From positions 22,448 through 86,447 of the forward strand of contig CAMGZH010000008.1 in the NCBI GenBank assembly GCA_946182825.1: a stretch of 64,000 bases of DNA. The letters run 5' to 3'. Numbering within the stretch: the stretch's first letter is position 1; each line of letters starts with the position of its first letter. The position numbers were made by a program, and so were the translations under genes. Under the pieces are notes generated by a model. That model saw only the letters and a list, made by a program, of their open reading frames with translations, had not been told where the DNA came from and did not search any database. This DNA comes from an uncultured Lachnospiraceae bacterium (lineage in GTDB: Bacteria > Bacillota > Clostridia > Lachnospirales > Lachnospiraceae). Shown here one piece after another: positions 25,961 through 34,182 of this stretch.

Positions 25961-27751
25961 TTATTTTAACTGACCTTTCCCGAGAATAATGTTGTCAATG
26001 ATCCGATCGGATGCATGACCATCATATTCCCCGAAATTATCCTTAACAAACTGTTCGATCTTCTCCGCTTCAAAATCTTCCTCCCGAAGCGCTTTCATCA
26101 TCTCATCAAAGGAATCACACACCTTACCCGGCGCTGTCTCCTTCACCGGACGATGCACACCTCTTGTCAGTTCGTATCGCTCACGGTCGTAAGTGAAGAA
26201 CAGAACCGGACGCTTCATCAGAGCATACTCAAAGAAAGCGGAGGAATAGTCTGTGATCAGAAGATCGGTGATATAGTACAGATCGTTGATACTCGGATAT
26301 GAGGAAATATCCTGAATACGATCCTTATACTCCTCAGGGATCTTCGGCTTCTTGGTTACAAACGGATGCATCTTGAACAGGAAGACCTTGTCCTCTCCGC
26401 AGTAATCATAGATCTGAGACAGATCCAGTTCATCATATGGATAATAGGCTGACTTCTGTCCGGTTCCACGATAGGTCGGTGCAAAAAGGATCACCTTTTT
26501 ACCCTTCAGATCCGGATGCTCCGCGTAGAAGGATTCCTTGAACTGCGCGATCTTATTCTCATCCAGAAATCCATCCAGACGTGGCATTCCATATGGTAAA
26601 AAGGCGCTTCTTTCGATTCCGAACACCTCTTCAAATACATGGATCAGCTTCTTGGAAGCTGTGATGACATTGGTATATTCCTTGTGACAGGTTCCTGCCG
26701 GGAAAGGTGATCCCTTCTTACCAAAACGGCAGAAGCCTACCGCCTTGAATCCCTCGCCTGCATGCCACAGCTGTACAAGACGGGTCTTCGGATCCAGATG
26801 GAACTGCTCAAAGATCGGCACAAAGTCATCCACAAAGATAACATCCTGCTTTGCGATGAGAGTTACCGTCTTGATCCAGCTCCGAACACTCTGATGCTTT
26901 CCGACTGCAATTCTTGTAGAGGTGGAGATCACATAATCCTCTCCCAGTCCTCTTTCATTGACTCTGTCATAAACAGCCTTCAGGTTACCCCAAAGGTAAT
27001 TCTTCGTCTCTGTCATAAACAGAATCCGGTTGCCCTTCTTCGGCGCGAAGAAACGGACAAAATGGTAATACGAATTGATCAACGCACATACAAAGCGATG
27101 ACGGAGTTTTTTCCGCTTACCCTTGAAGGTCATGGCCTCTGCCAGGCTGTGATACTTCGCCCACTTGTTATTATCGATCATAAAGTGGGAACGCATCAAA
27201 AAGGACAGCATACCGTCCTTGCTGTTATAGAAATCAAACGTCAGCGTATACGCCATGTGGTTGTTATTATAACGGAAGACTCTGGACAGATCTTCCTTCT
27301 TCTCGGCAACCTTGTAATCCAGTGAGCAGATATGCTCCTCGTCCTCCGGCAGGATAGCTACGATCTGCCAGTTTCCGTTATTCAAAAAGGATCTGCCATT
27401 CGCTGCCGGCATACTGATCATACAATCGAATCTGCCGTCTTCTTTCTTTTCAAAGAGGACATCCGTCTCTTCCTTGATGGTGTTAACGACCACCCGCTTA
27501 TTCGGTGTTCGCTTGACCATGGTAACCTGACCGTTTACCACCTTCTCCATCATAGGATCTTCCACCACATGCATGGTCTGGTTGTACACTTCTCTCGGTA
27601 CTTTTTCATGTGACTGCGAAAAACGTCGGAGCACAAATTTCGTCGGTGCCTTTGCCTCATCCGCTACAGTTACGACAATATGTAAAAAGATTCTCTCCCA
27701 ATAAATCTCTGTGATCTTATATTGCTCTGACGTTGTATCAAACGTTTCCAT
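25961..27751 (-). CDS. CDP-glycerol glycerophosphotransferase family (TagF/TarL-like) polymerase
   Basis: Polymerises polyol-phosphate units from a CDP-polyol onto a membrane-bound primer, as in teichoic acid synthesis. The protein (596 residues) has an N-terminal region of about 270 residues of unclear role and a C-terminal GT-B catalytic part with the family motifs LWHAGEGFKAVGF (His of the TagF LWHG motif), PYGMPRLDGFLD, FAPTYRGTG, and NDLYYITDLLITDYSSAFFE followed by RPVLFFTYD. The start is set at 27751, just after the previous stop; GGAGGAG lies ten bases upstream. Sits between acyltransferase and pyruvyltransferase genes. Whether it uses CDP-glycerol or a CDP-ribitol-like donor (made by the TarI-like enzyme) is open. 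Confidence 0.93.
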   Translation of the reverse strand: METFDTTSEQYKITEIYWERIFLHIVVTVADEAKAPTKFVLRRFSQSHEKVPREVYNQTMHVVEDPMMEKVVNGQVTMVKRTPNKRVVVNTIKEETDVLFEKKEDGRFDCMISMPAANGRSFLNNGNWQIVAILPEDEEHICSLDYKVAEKKEDLSRVFRYNNNHMAYTLTFDFYNSKDGMLSFLMRSHFMIDNNKWAKYHSLAEAMTFKGKRKKLRHRFVCALINSYYHFVRFFAPKKGNRILFMTETKNYLWGNLKAVYDRVNERGLGEDYVISTSTRIAVGKHQSVRSWIKTVTLIAKQDVIFVDDFVPIFEQFHLDPKTRLVQLWHAGEGFKAVGFCRFGKKGSPFPAGTCHKEYTNVITASKKLIHVFEEVFGIERSAFLPYGMPRLDGFLDENKIAQFKESFYAEHPDLKGKKVILFAPTYRGTGQKSAYYPYDELDLSQIYDYCGEDKVFLFKMHPFVTKKPKIPEEYKDRIQDISSYPSINDLYYITDLLITDYSSAFFEYALMKRPVLFFTYDRERYELTRGVHRPVKETAPGKVCDSFDEMMKALREEDFEAEKIEQFVKDNFGEYDGHASDRIIDNIILGKGQLK

Positions 27752-27755
27752 TTCC

Positions 27756-29150
27756 TTATTTCTCCTCCAACTTTTTCTTAAGTTCGGAAATCTCCCTCTT
27801 ACTTGCTTCGTACTTATCAAACAACTCGTTGTATGTTCGATACGTTCTTCTGCTCTTACGCTGAAGCTTAAGATCTGCTTCTTCCTCAGATACTCCAATG
27901 GTAGGCTTCATGACCTTTAAGATCTTCTCATAGGTAAAACAGTTGATCTTGCGATTCGGCATTGCCACATTCTTAATTCCGTCAAAGAGTGTTTCGTAAA
28001 CCGAACGCAGGAACTTCGGATCCTTTTTTACCCCTTCCTGCATAATGGCTTCCAGCTGATCTGCCATGCGGACAACATCCACGCCTCCATCGGTCACTTC
28101 AACGATACGCTCCGGATAACCGATGCTCTCATAGAAATAGGAGACCTTGTTGTTCCATACCAGTCCAATGGAAGGAACACCATAAGAGAAGGAAACAATA
28201 CTTGGGTGTAATCGTGCTGTTACCACAGCATCATATCCTGAAATTCTTCTCGCCAGATCCTCCGGCTTATTGATTCCAAACCGGCATCTAGCAGGAGAAA
28301 TACCATACTGAACGATCAGACGATCCAGAAATGCCTCGTCTCCAAAGTGTCCACTTGTCAAAAACTCATAAGCTATGCCGCGCTTTAACAGCTCTTCTCC
28401 CAGCTTGACGTACATCTGGGCAGAGGCATGCTCATCGAAATCAACACCGTTATCTAAAAACGCATGGGCCCGGATTACAAAGATTCCCACCCGTCGGTTG
28501 TTCTTTGATTTGTTCCTGTCAAAGTTCTCGAATCTTCGGGAAGCAAAAACAGCCGGATCTGCCACCTTGCGGATTTCCAGATCCTCTCTGGCCTTAAACT
28601 TCATAAGGGAATCAATATCGTCTCTTGTTGTGATCTGATGAACACAAGGAAGGTTTAACGCCTTCTTCAGTCTCTGACACTTCGGATTATCCTCATCATA
28701 TCCCTCTACTCCAATCGCAGAGAAGATCACCGGCTTCCCGTACTCCTGCGCCAACTCAAGTGTCAGCGCCGTTCTCTCATAGAACATCTGGTATCGGTAA
28801 TTAAACAGGGGGGCTCCACCGAAAATGATCATATCGCACTCGGAAATCAAATTTCTCGCTCTCTCAAGAAGATCTTCATTTCTTGTCTCCATGTAGCGCT
28901 TTGTAATAATGGCCGCCGCACAAGACTTTACCGTGAAATGCAGGCTTCCGATTCCGATGTTTTTCATAACGGTTCGAATCAACGAAATATCGCAGGCCTC
29001 GATCACCTGATCTCCGGTGTTATCAGAATCCCGATTGGTTAAAAGTAAAATTCGAAACGGATTCTCCTGGCTGTATGGATCATGACGGAAGCGTATTCTC
29101 TGAAAAACTTCTCTCATCACCTTTAATACTGCAGCCTTGTTTAAACCCAT
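27756..29150 (-). CDS. Polysaccharide pyruvyl transferase family protein (copy 1)
   Basis: Second member of the CsaB-like family in this operon, 464 residues. Motifs parallel those of the copy at 23.4 kb: ILLLTNRDSDNTGDQVIEAC, FGGAPLFNYRYQMFYERTA, PVIFSAIGVEGYDEDNPKCQ, GIFVIRAHAFLDNG, and ARLHPSIVSFSYGVPSIGLV. It differs in an N-terminal extension of about 32 residues and a shorter C-terminal coiled coil (ASKREISELKKKLEEK). ATG with AGGAGA seven bases upstream. Probably decorates the polymer with pyruvate or a related group. Keeping two diverged copies suggests two acceptor sites or a heteromeric enzyme. Confidence 0.9.
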   Translation of the reverse strand: MGLNKAAVLKVMREVFQRIRFRHDPYSQENPFRILLLTNRDSDNTGDQVIEACDISLIRTVMKNIGIGSLHFTVKSCAAAIITKRYMETRNEDLLERARNLISECDMIIFGGAPLFNYRYQMFYERTALTLELAQEYGKPVIFSAIGVEGYDEDNPKCQRLKKALNLPCVHQITTRDDIDSLMKFKAREDLEIRKVADPAVFASRRFENFDRNKSKNNRRVGIFVIRAHAFLDNGVDFDEHASAQMYVKLGEELLKRGIAYEFLTSGHFGDEAFLDRLIVQYGISPARCRFGINKPEDLARRISGYDAVVTARLHPSIVSFSYGVPSIGLVWNNKVSYFYESIGYPERIVEVTDGGVDVVRMADQLEAIMQEGVKKDPKFLRSVYETLFDGIKNVAMPNRKINCFTYEKILKVMKPTIGVSEEEADLKLQRKSRRTYRTYNELFDKYEASKREISELKKKLEEK

Positions 29151-29167
29151 ATAATATCTCCTATTTC

Positions 29168-30067
29168 TTACAATTTCAATTCATACAGGACATGCTTTTC
29201 CACCTGGTCTGCCGGTGGCGGTGTCATATAATCCGGTCCATAAAGTCCTGTAAGATATTCCTGATAGTTACCCGGGACCTGTGCCATTCGCTCCTCGAAC
29301 TTCATTGACTTTGTATCCCAATATTTCACTCTTCTCTGTAGCTCTCCGAAATAATGTCTGCGCCCTGACGGGCATGAAATATAATTTGACCGGTCATTTC
29401 GGCACATGCTGTGCCAGGCCATCACTCTCTTATACCAGAACTGCGGTGTCAGTGATGGTAGTGCTCCCATCAACGCCTTGATCCGCATTACCCTTCCGGC
29501 CTTTTTATTATCCCTTGTCAGCCGGGCAAATTCTTTGCGCCAGCGAAACGCCCGAATACAGGACAGCAAAAAAGATCCTCCATCACAGAGCCCCCCATGG
29601 AGCTTTCGAAGAATCGCAGCATCCGGTGTATTCTCATAAACAAAAAGATCCACCTTCACACCACAGTTTTCCTCTTCCTGATTCTGATACTCCCGGAAGA
29701 TGGTACCCTTCTTCTGCACCTGATAAAACGTGCTGTAGTATCCGGCCGTCTGCAACGGACGTATCACGCGATACCGATCGCCCAACCGCTGCTCCACCAG
29801 ATCACAAAGCTTTTCGATGTGGCTTCGTGGGATATTCAGATCGATATCATCATCCCAGGGAATCATGCCCCGGTGCCTGACGGCACCAAGACAGGAACCA
29901 CCTCCCAGCACATACGGAATGTTCGCCTTCTCACAAAGGTCCATCACATCCCACGCGATCTGCTTCACAAGAACACGCAGCTCCTGCAGTTCCTTCTCTG
30001 TCAGCTCATGCAGTCCATCGGTTCTGGATAATTCTTTTTTAAAAAGTTCTGTTGTTTCAAGCTTCAT
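29168..30067 (-). CDS. LicD family phosphotransferase
   Basis: LicD enzymes transfer phosphocholine or another phosphodiester substituent from a CDP-activated donor to a glycopolymer. The family hallmark is present: YVLGGGSCLGAVRHRG followed by PWDDDIDL (nucleotidyltransferase-like active site), and FPWDDDID-type acidic residues near residue 80. Full length about 300 residues, no membrane segment. First gene of the 30.1-17 kb operon. The ATG at 30067 has no good Shine-Dalgarno; a TTG at 30082 coincides with the predicted transcription start, so the leader would be about 15 nt or none. The donor may come from the cytidylyltransferase at 12.2 kb. Confidence 0.92.
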   Translation of the reverse strand: MKLETTELFKKELSRTDGLHELTEKELQELRVLVKQIAWDVMDLCEKANIPYVLGGGSCLGAVRHRGMIPWDDDIDLNIPRSHIEKLCDLVEQRLGDRYRVIRPLQTAGYYSTFYQVQKKGTIFREYQNQEEENCGVKVDLFVYENTPDAAILRKLHGGLCDGGSFLLSCIRAFRWRKEFARLTRDNKKAGRVMRIKALMGALPSLTPQFWYKRVMAWHSMCRNDRSNYISCPSGRRHYFGELQRRVKYWDTKSMKFEERMAQVPGNYQEYLTGLYGPDYMTPPPADQVEKHVLYELKL

Positions 30068-30088
30068 TCGAGCAATCACCAATTGTGT

Positions 30089-30117
30089 AGTATAACAAAA
30101 CTACCATTTTTTGACAA
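30089..30117 (-). promoter_or_regulatory. Promoter of the licD operon, very short leader
   Basis: TTGTCA (30112-30117), 17 bp, TATACT (30089-30094) with an extended TG one base before the -10 box. Transcription should start near 30082, only about 15 nt before the ATG. Confidence 0.8.
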
Positions 30118-30129
30118 TTTTCTACTTCT

Positions 30130-30987
30130 CTATTTTGAAAGTAACAGTCTCCTGCAAAGAGCGATCTTCTCCTCTGCATCCTCTGCCGAGGTATCAAAGG
30201 TCACCCTTGCGAGGATCTCCTCGTCACTTTGCGGTGCCGCCGGCTCTGTTTCCGGAATCAACAGTCCTGCCGCAAAAAGTCTCCGTCTCATCTCCCTTGC
30301 GGTACCGTTGGCTCCGTCAAACACCCGGGTTCCACCTCCAAGAGCTTCTTCAATCTGATCCGCAACAAAAGGATAGTGGGTACATCCGGTCACCACCGCA
30401 TCCATGGGTCCGTACTTCCCTCCCGGCGCGTAATCCTTCAGCATCTCCTTCAAAAAAACCAAAACCTCTTCGCTTCCGCCTTTTCCTTCTTCCACGTATT
30501 CCATCAATCCGGGACAGGCCAAGGGATATACCTGCGCCTCTTCTCCATACTTCCGTAACAACTGATGAAACTTTTCCTCCCGAATGGTCATGGGGGTTGC
30601 CATCACAAGAACCTTCGGATGATCCATAAAAGAAGTTGCCGGCTTTAATGCCGGCTCAATTCCCACCAGTGGCAGCTGTGGATAAGCTTCTCTTAATGAT
30701 CGCACCGCTGCGCTGGTGGCTGTGTTACAGGCGATGCACACGCCCTTTACTCCCCGTCTCAAAAAATCTCTGACGTGAAGTGAAGTAAGCCGTCGCACCT
30801 CCTCCTTGGTCTTGGTCCCGTATGGGGCGTTAAGGGAATCCCCGTAGTAATAGAACTTCTCCTTCGGCATGACCCGAACCAGCTCTCGCAATACGGAAAT
30901 TCCTCCCATTCCGGAATCAAAGACCGCGATGGGCTCCTGTAACTTTTCCTCCGGAATTATTTGTTTTAATCTACTATCATTATCCAT
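30130..30987 (-). CDS. murI: Glutamate racemase
   Basis: Interconverts L- and D-glutamate to supply D-Glu for peptidoglycan. The protein (about 285 residues) has the cofactor-independent racemase motifs: PIAVFDSGMGGISVLREL with the first catalytic region, YYGDSLNAPYGTK, CIACNTATSAAV with catalytic Cys, and VTGCTHYPFVADQIE with the second catalytic Cys. The start is placed at 30987 (MDNDSRLKQ), which leaves a normal short N-terminus; a longer frame starting at 31137 would add 50 very basic residues encoded by the repeat region and is judged spurious. Shine-Dalgarno is weak. Last gene of the hydrolase-murF-ddl-murI operon. Confidence 0.94.
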   Translation of the reverse strand: MDNDSRLKQIIPEEKLQEPIAVFDSGMGGISVLRELVRVMPKEKFYYYGDSLNAPYGTKTKEEVRRLTSLHVRDFLRRGVKGVCIACNTATSAAVRSLREAYPQLPLVGIEPALKPATSFMDHPKVLVMATPMTIREEKFHQLLRKYGEEAQVYPLACPGLMEYVEEGKGGSEEVLVFLKEMLKDYAPGGKYGPMDAVVTGCTHYPFVADQIEEALGGGTRVFDGANGTAREMRRRLFAAGLLIPETEPAAPQSDEEILARVTFDTSAEDAEEKIALCRRLLLSK

Positions 30988-31076
30988 TGTACCAAATGCT
31001 TTCTTCCATTTGTTATGCTTGCGTGTTATTTGCCCTCGACACATCTCCCTGCCGGTACTGGCAGTCGGTTGCCAGG

Positions 31077-31150
31077 CTTTCTTGGCACGTACACTATCTC
31101 GTCGGCTCTTTTTATTCTTTCTTGGTGCTTGTACCATCGAGTCGGCTCTT
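31077..31150. repeat. Two imperfect 34-bp direct repeats at 40-bp spacing
   Basis: Copies at 31077-31110 and 31117-31150 are 26/34 identical, both beginning CTTTCTTGG and ending TCGGCTCTT. The second copy runs into the left arm of the folded element, whose GTCGGCTCTT and GGTGCTT pieces are in turn repeated 40 bp upstream. This looks like partial duplication of the element's arm. Confidence 0.65.
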
Positions 31151-31278
31151 TCTATGCGCCCAAGGTGCTTAACGAGCCGTCGTTACTTGCCGCCGGCAAA
31201 GCCGACGGCTTACGTAACGCGACGAGCGAGTTCCAGAGCCGCAAGGCGTCACCGAGGGCGCATAGAAAAAGAGCCGAC
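31141..31278. other. 138-bp highly folded element between ddl and murI (candidate structured RNA or MITE-like repeat)
   Basis: The ends form a long closing stem: 31141-31161 pairs with 31256-31278, broken only by two extra A residues. A GGTG/CACC stem follows across a 2x2 internal loop. Inside lies a long hairpin (31171-31232) built of AAC/GTT, a tandem G-A/A-G step, GC, CGTC/GACG, GTTAC/GTAAC and a GCCG-CGGC tip with an AAA loop, and a short hairpin GCC-GCAA-GGC with a GNRA tetraloop on the + strand. No ORF or SD signal is convincing. It fills most of the 338-bp gap between the two genes; the rest holds the direct repeats and AT-rich DNA. Confidence 0.65.
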
Positions 31279-31325
31279 GAAAAAGCTATCGGAAAATCTA
31301 TCAAAAAAAGCACAGCAAAGAGCCC

Positions 31326-32510
31326 TTACATCTTCGAACCCTTCGCTCCCCCAAACGCATTCTGGTCAAGAATATTCGTATCAAAGGTAAAGGTCATCGC
31401 GCGATCCTTTCTCGCACGCTTTAAAGCCATCTGGATGATCTGGTCCAGAAGATCGGAATACTTAAGACCCGTAGGCTCCCAAAGATAGAAGGATAAGGAA
31501 CCCGGAATCGTGTTGATCTCATTGAAGTAAAGCGCACCGTTCTCCTCATCGATCATAAAGTCGATACGAGCCACACCGTTGCAGCCAAAAGCCTTGAAGG
31601 CACGAACAGCGTACTCCTGAATCTTCTTGGTAACGTCCTCAGGAAGCTCAGCCGGGATCTTACGGCTGACAGAAGCCATACCCTTGGAGCCGCCGTCCTT
31701 GGAGCCCTGTCCCATGTACTTGTCCTCGTAAGAAAGGATGTCCTTAGAATGGAAAGGCTCCTCAAGGATGGATGCTCTTGCACCGGAATCATCACCGAGA
31801 ACGGAACAGTTGATCTCCTTTAGCTGGGAGATACCATGCTCAACCAGAACAATGGTAGCGTATGTAAAAGCGTCATCGATCGCAGCAATCAGTTCCTGAC
31901 GATTCTTTGCCATGGAGATACCGACAGAAGAACCGGAGTTTACCGGCTTAACGATGGCAGGATAACCAACCTTGTCCTCCGCTCTCTGAAGCAGAGAATC
32001 CATGTCGGCGTAATCGTCCTCATGGAAGCAGATGCAGTCAAGAACAGGAATATCGTTGTCCTTTAAAACACACTTACTGATGTACTTATCCATTCCGATG
32101 GCAGCCGCGGTAACGTCACAGCCTACAAACGGAACACCCAGGGTCTTGAGGAATCCCATTAAAGTTCCATCCTCTTCATTGGTACCGTGAACAATCGGAA
32201 AAGCAACATCAACCTCGATCTCCTTCATGGAACCGAACATCTTCTTAGGGTATGGGGAAAGAACTACCTTGTCGCCCTCATTGACCCAGATGACCTTCTG
32301 GGAACGGGACAGAAGGCCGTCGATATCCTTATAGGCCTCGATCTTACCGATGTCCTCACCTACGTAAAACTGATTGTCCTTTGTGATATATACAGGAATG
32401 GTCTCGTACTTGTCGGTATCAATGCTAAGCAGAGCCTGGATTCCGGAAATAACGGAAACCTCATGCTCTACACTGCGTCCACCATACATTACTGCTACTC
32501 TTGTCTTCAT
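31326..32510 (-). CDS. ddl: D-alanine--D-alanine ligase
   Basis: Joins two D-Ala residues with ATP, giving the dipeptide that MurF adds to UDP-MurNAc-tripeptide. The 394 residues include VAVMYGGRSVEHEVS at the N-terminus, VGCDVTAAAIGMDKYI, an ATP-grasp domain with YPAIVKPVNSGSSVGI and ATIVLVEHGI, and the metal-binding VARIDFMIDEENGALYFNEINTIPG stretch (in two pieces near the C-terminal third). It is of the longer VanA/Ddl-like type. The start at 32510 is chosen because GGAGAAG lies just before it; the longer frame has no site and adds a non-homologous segment. Ten bp after murF, so the two steps of D-Ala-D-Ala addition are encoded together. The stop lies about 45 bp before the folded element. 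Confidence 0.96.
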   Translation of the reverse strand: MKTRVAVMYGGRSVEHEVSVISGIQALLSIDTDKYETIPVYITKDNQFYVGEDIGKIEAYKDIDGLLSRSQKVIWVNEGDKVVLSPYPKKMFGSMKEIEVDVAFPIVHGTNEEDGTLMGFLKTLGVPFVGCDVTAAAIGMDKYISKCVLKDNDIPVLDCICFHEDDYADMDSLLQRAEDKVGYPAIVKPVNSGSSVGISMAKNRQELIAAIDDAFTYATIVLVEHGISQLKEINCSVLGDDSGARASILEEPFHSKDILSYEDKYMGQGSKDGGSKGMASVSRKIPAELPEDVTKKIQEYAVRAFKAFGCNGVARIDFMIDEENGALYFNEINTIPGSLSFYLWEPTGLKYSDLLDQIIQMALKRARKDRAMTFTFDTNILDQNAFGGAKGSKM

Positions 32511-32520
32511 TTTCTTCTCC

Positions 32521-34182
32521 TTAATAATTATCCGGTAAATCATTCTCCAGAAGAATGTACTTATGGCCTTCTTCTGTTCTTCCATATGCCCAGTCCAGCG
32601 CGCTCTTCAGATCATCGAAGCTACGGAGCTTTTTCTCTGGGAAACCGGAATCCAAGGCTCCATTGCGGATGGGATCTGTATGCGATCTGCGTCCTACCAA
32701 AGCAATGTAGTCACAGTTGGCTGCTGCATATGTTCCAAACTTATAGTTGTATTCATCTTCCTTGTCACCAAGTTCTACCATTCCCGGTGTAACCAGGATG
32801 CGCAGACCGTCAAACATGTGTAAGGTCTCAACGGCTGCCTTTGATCCCACCGGGTTCGAGTTGTAGGCATCGTCAATGATGGTCACGTTGCCTCTCTGGA
32901 TCATCTGAAGTCTGTGCTCCACCGGCTCGATCCTTCGAACAGGAACACGAAGCTTCTCAAGAGGGATCCCCATCTCATGGGCCACTGCAATTGCTCCACA
33001 AACATTGATAACATTGTGTCCACCGATCAGACGCATGGCAAATCTTGCACTCTGCCCATCCGGCGCAGTTACGGTAAACTCCGTTCCCAGGTTGGAAAGC
33101 TTCAGGTCGGAAGCATGGTAGCCGTCGCCCTTTTCGTTGGTGTAGAACACAACCTTCTTGTCCTTCTGATACTTTCCGGCATTGGAAGCGATGTACTCGT
33201 TGTCACCGTTTAAAAAGATCCTGCCGCCGACGGGAACCGCATCTGCCAGCTCATACTTGGTGGCAATGATATTGTCCATGCTGTGGAAGGTCTCCAAATG
33301 CTGAGGTCCGATACTGGTAATGATTCCGGCATCCGGATGAACCAGATCACAGATCTCCTTGATATCGTTCACATGACGGGCACCCATCTCACATAAAAAG
33401 ATCTCGTGAGACGGCTTTAAATGCTCACGGATCGTTCGTACCACACCAAGGGTCGTGTTAAAATTGCCCGGCGTGATCAGCACATTGTAAAAATCCTCAA
33501 GAAGCGTATTCAGGTAATACTTCATACTTGTCTTACCGTAGCTTCCTGTAATTCCGATGATCTTCAGATTCGGCTGACTGTGAAGTCGCTTCAAGGCATC
33601 ATGAATGTAATAATGTGTGATGCCGGCCTCCACCGGATGATTGATCCAGTTGACCACCTGCATGATCCAGGGCTGTAGGAAAATATACAGCGTCATAGCA
33701 GTCACCAGCGGCAACATACGATCGCAGTTGTCGGCAAAGACCGTCATATGATGCTGTTTGCCACCGACCCGGTACATGGCAATGCTTAAAAGAACCGCAA
33801 GAAGCACATTGGTAAACACCTGTCGCTTGACTCTTGCGGTGTAGACCAGTTTCTTTTTTACATCATGCCTGCGATAGGTATCGTAGGCCATATTCACAGG
33901 AATCAGATAAAGGAACAGCAAAAATTCCACTGCCAGAACGCCCCAACGCTTCTGGAAGATGAAAAAACATGCCAGGATCAGAACCGCAAAGACCACCAGC
34001 GGATAACGCATACGCTGTCTTCGCTCATTTTTCAGAAGCCATGTTCTGTACTCATCATTCTTGTAACCGTTCAACTGGAACATGTGCAGGTTATAGCGCA
34101 TGGCTCCAAGATAGGTAAAGATCGCCATAATATACGCAGCTTCCCCGATGAAGGACAAGCCGGTCTTTAACCAGTGATTCAT
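32521..34182 (-). CDS. murF: MurF-type Mur ligase with an N-terminal membrane domain
   Basis: Adds D-Ala-D-Ala to UDP-MurNAc-tripeptide, the last cytoplasmic ligase step of peptidoglycan precursor synthesis. Residues about 195-553 are the Mur ligase core: P-loop GITGSYGKTSMK (about 210-221), TPGNFNTTLGVVRTI, EMGARHVNDIKEI, ITSIGPQHLETF, NGDNEY, and IDDAYNSNPVGSKAAVETL before VTPGMVELG. Before the core are about 190 residues with five hydrophobic segments (about 10-27, 60-77, 80-98, 122-137, 155-172), which replace the usual MurF N-terminal substrate domain. This would anchor the enzyme at the inner face of the membrane. It overlaps the hydrolase stop by four bases (ATGA) and has AAGGAGG upstream. 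Exact substrate not proven. Confidence 0.9.
   Translation of the reverse strand: MNHWLKTGLSFIGEAAYIMAIFTYLGAMRYNLHMFQLNGYKNDEYRTWLLKNERRQRMRYPLVVFAVLILACFFIFQKRWGVLAVEFLLFLYLIPVNMAYDTYRRHDVKKKLVYTARVKRQVFTNVLLAVLLSIAMYRVGGKQHHMTVFADNCDRMLPLVTAMTLYIFLQPWIMQVVNWINHPVEAGITHYYIHDALKRLHSQPNLKIIGITGSYGKTSMKYYLNTLLEDFYNVLITPGNFNTTLGVVRTIREHLKPSHEIFLCEMGARHVNDIKEICDLVHPDAGIITSIGPQHLETFHSMDNIIATKYELADAVPVGGRIFLNGDNEYIASNAGKYQKDKKVVFYTNEKGDGYHASDLKLSNLGTEFTVTAPDGQSARFAMRLIGGHNVINVCGAIAVAHEMGIPLEKLRVPVRRIEPVEHRLQMIQRGNVTIIDDAYNSNPVGSKAAVETLHMFDGLRILVTPGMVELGDKEDEYNYKFGTYAAANCDYIALVGRRSHTDPIRNGALDSGFPEKKLRSFDDLKSALDWAYGRTEEGHKYILLENDLPDNY

Noticed and set aside
30988..31137. 50-residue basic N-terminal extension of glutamate racemase
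   Set aside because: The frame is open but made of repeat-derived Lys/Arg codons, has no homology to the enzyme and no ribosome site; the start at 30987 gives a normal protein.
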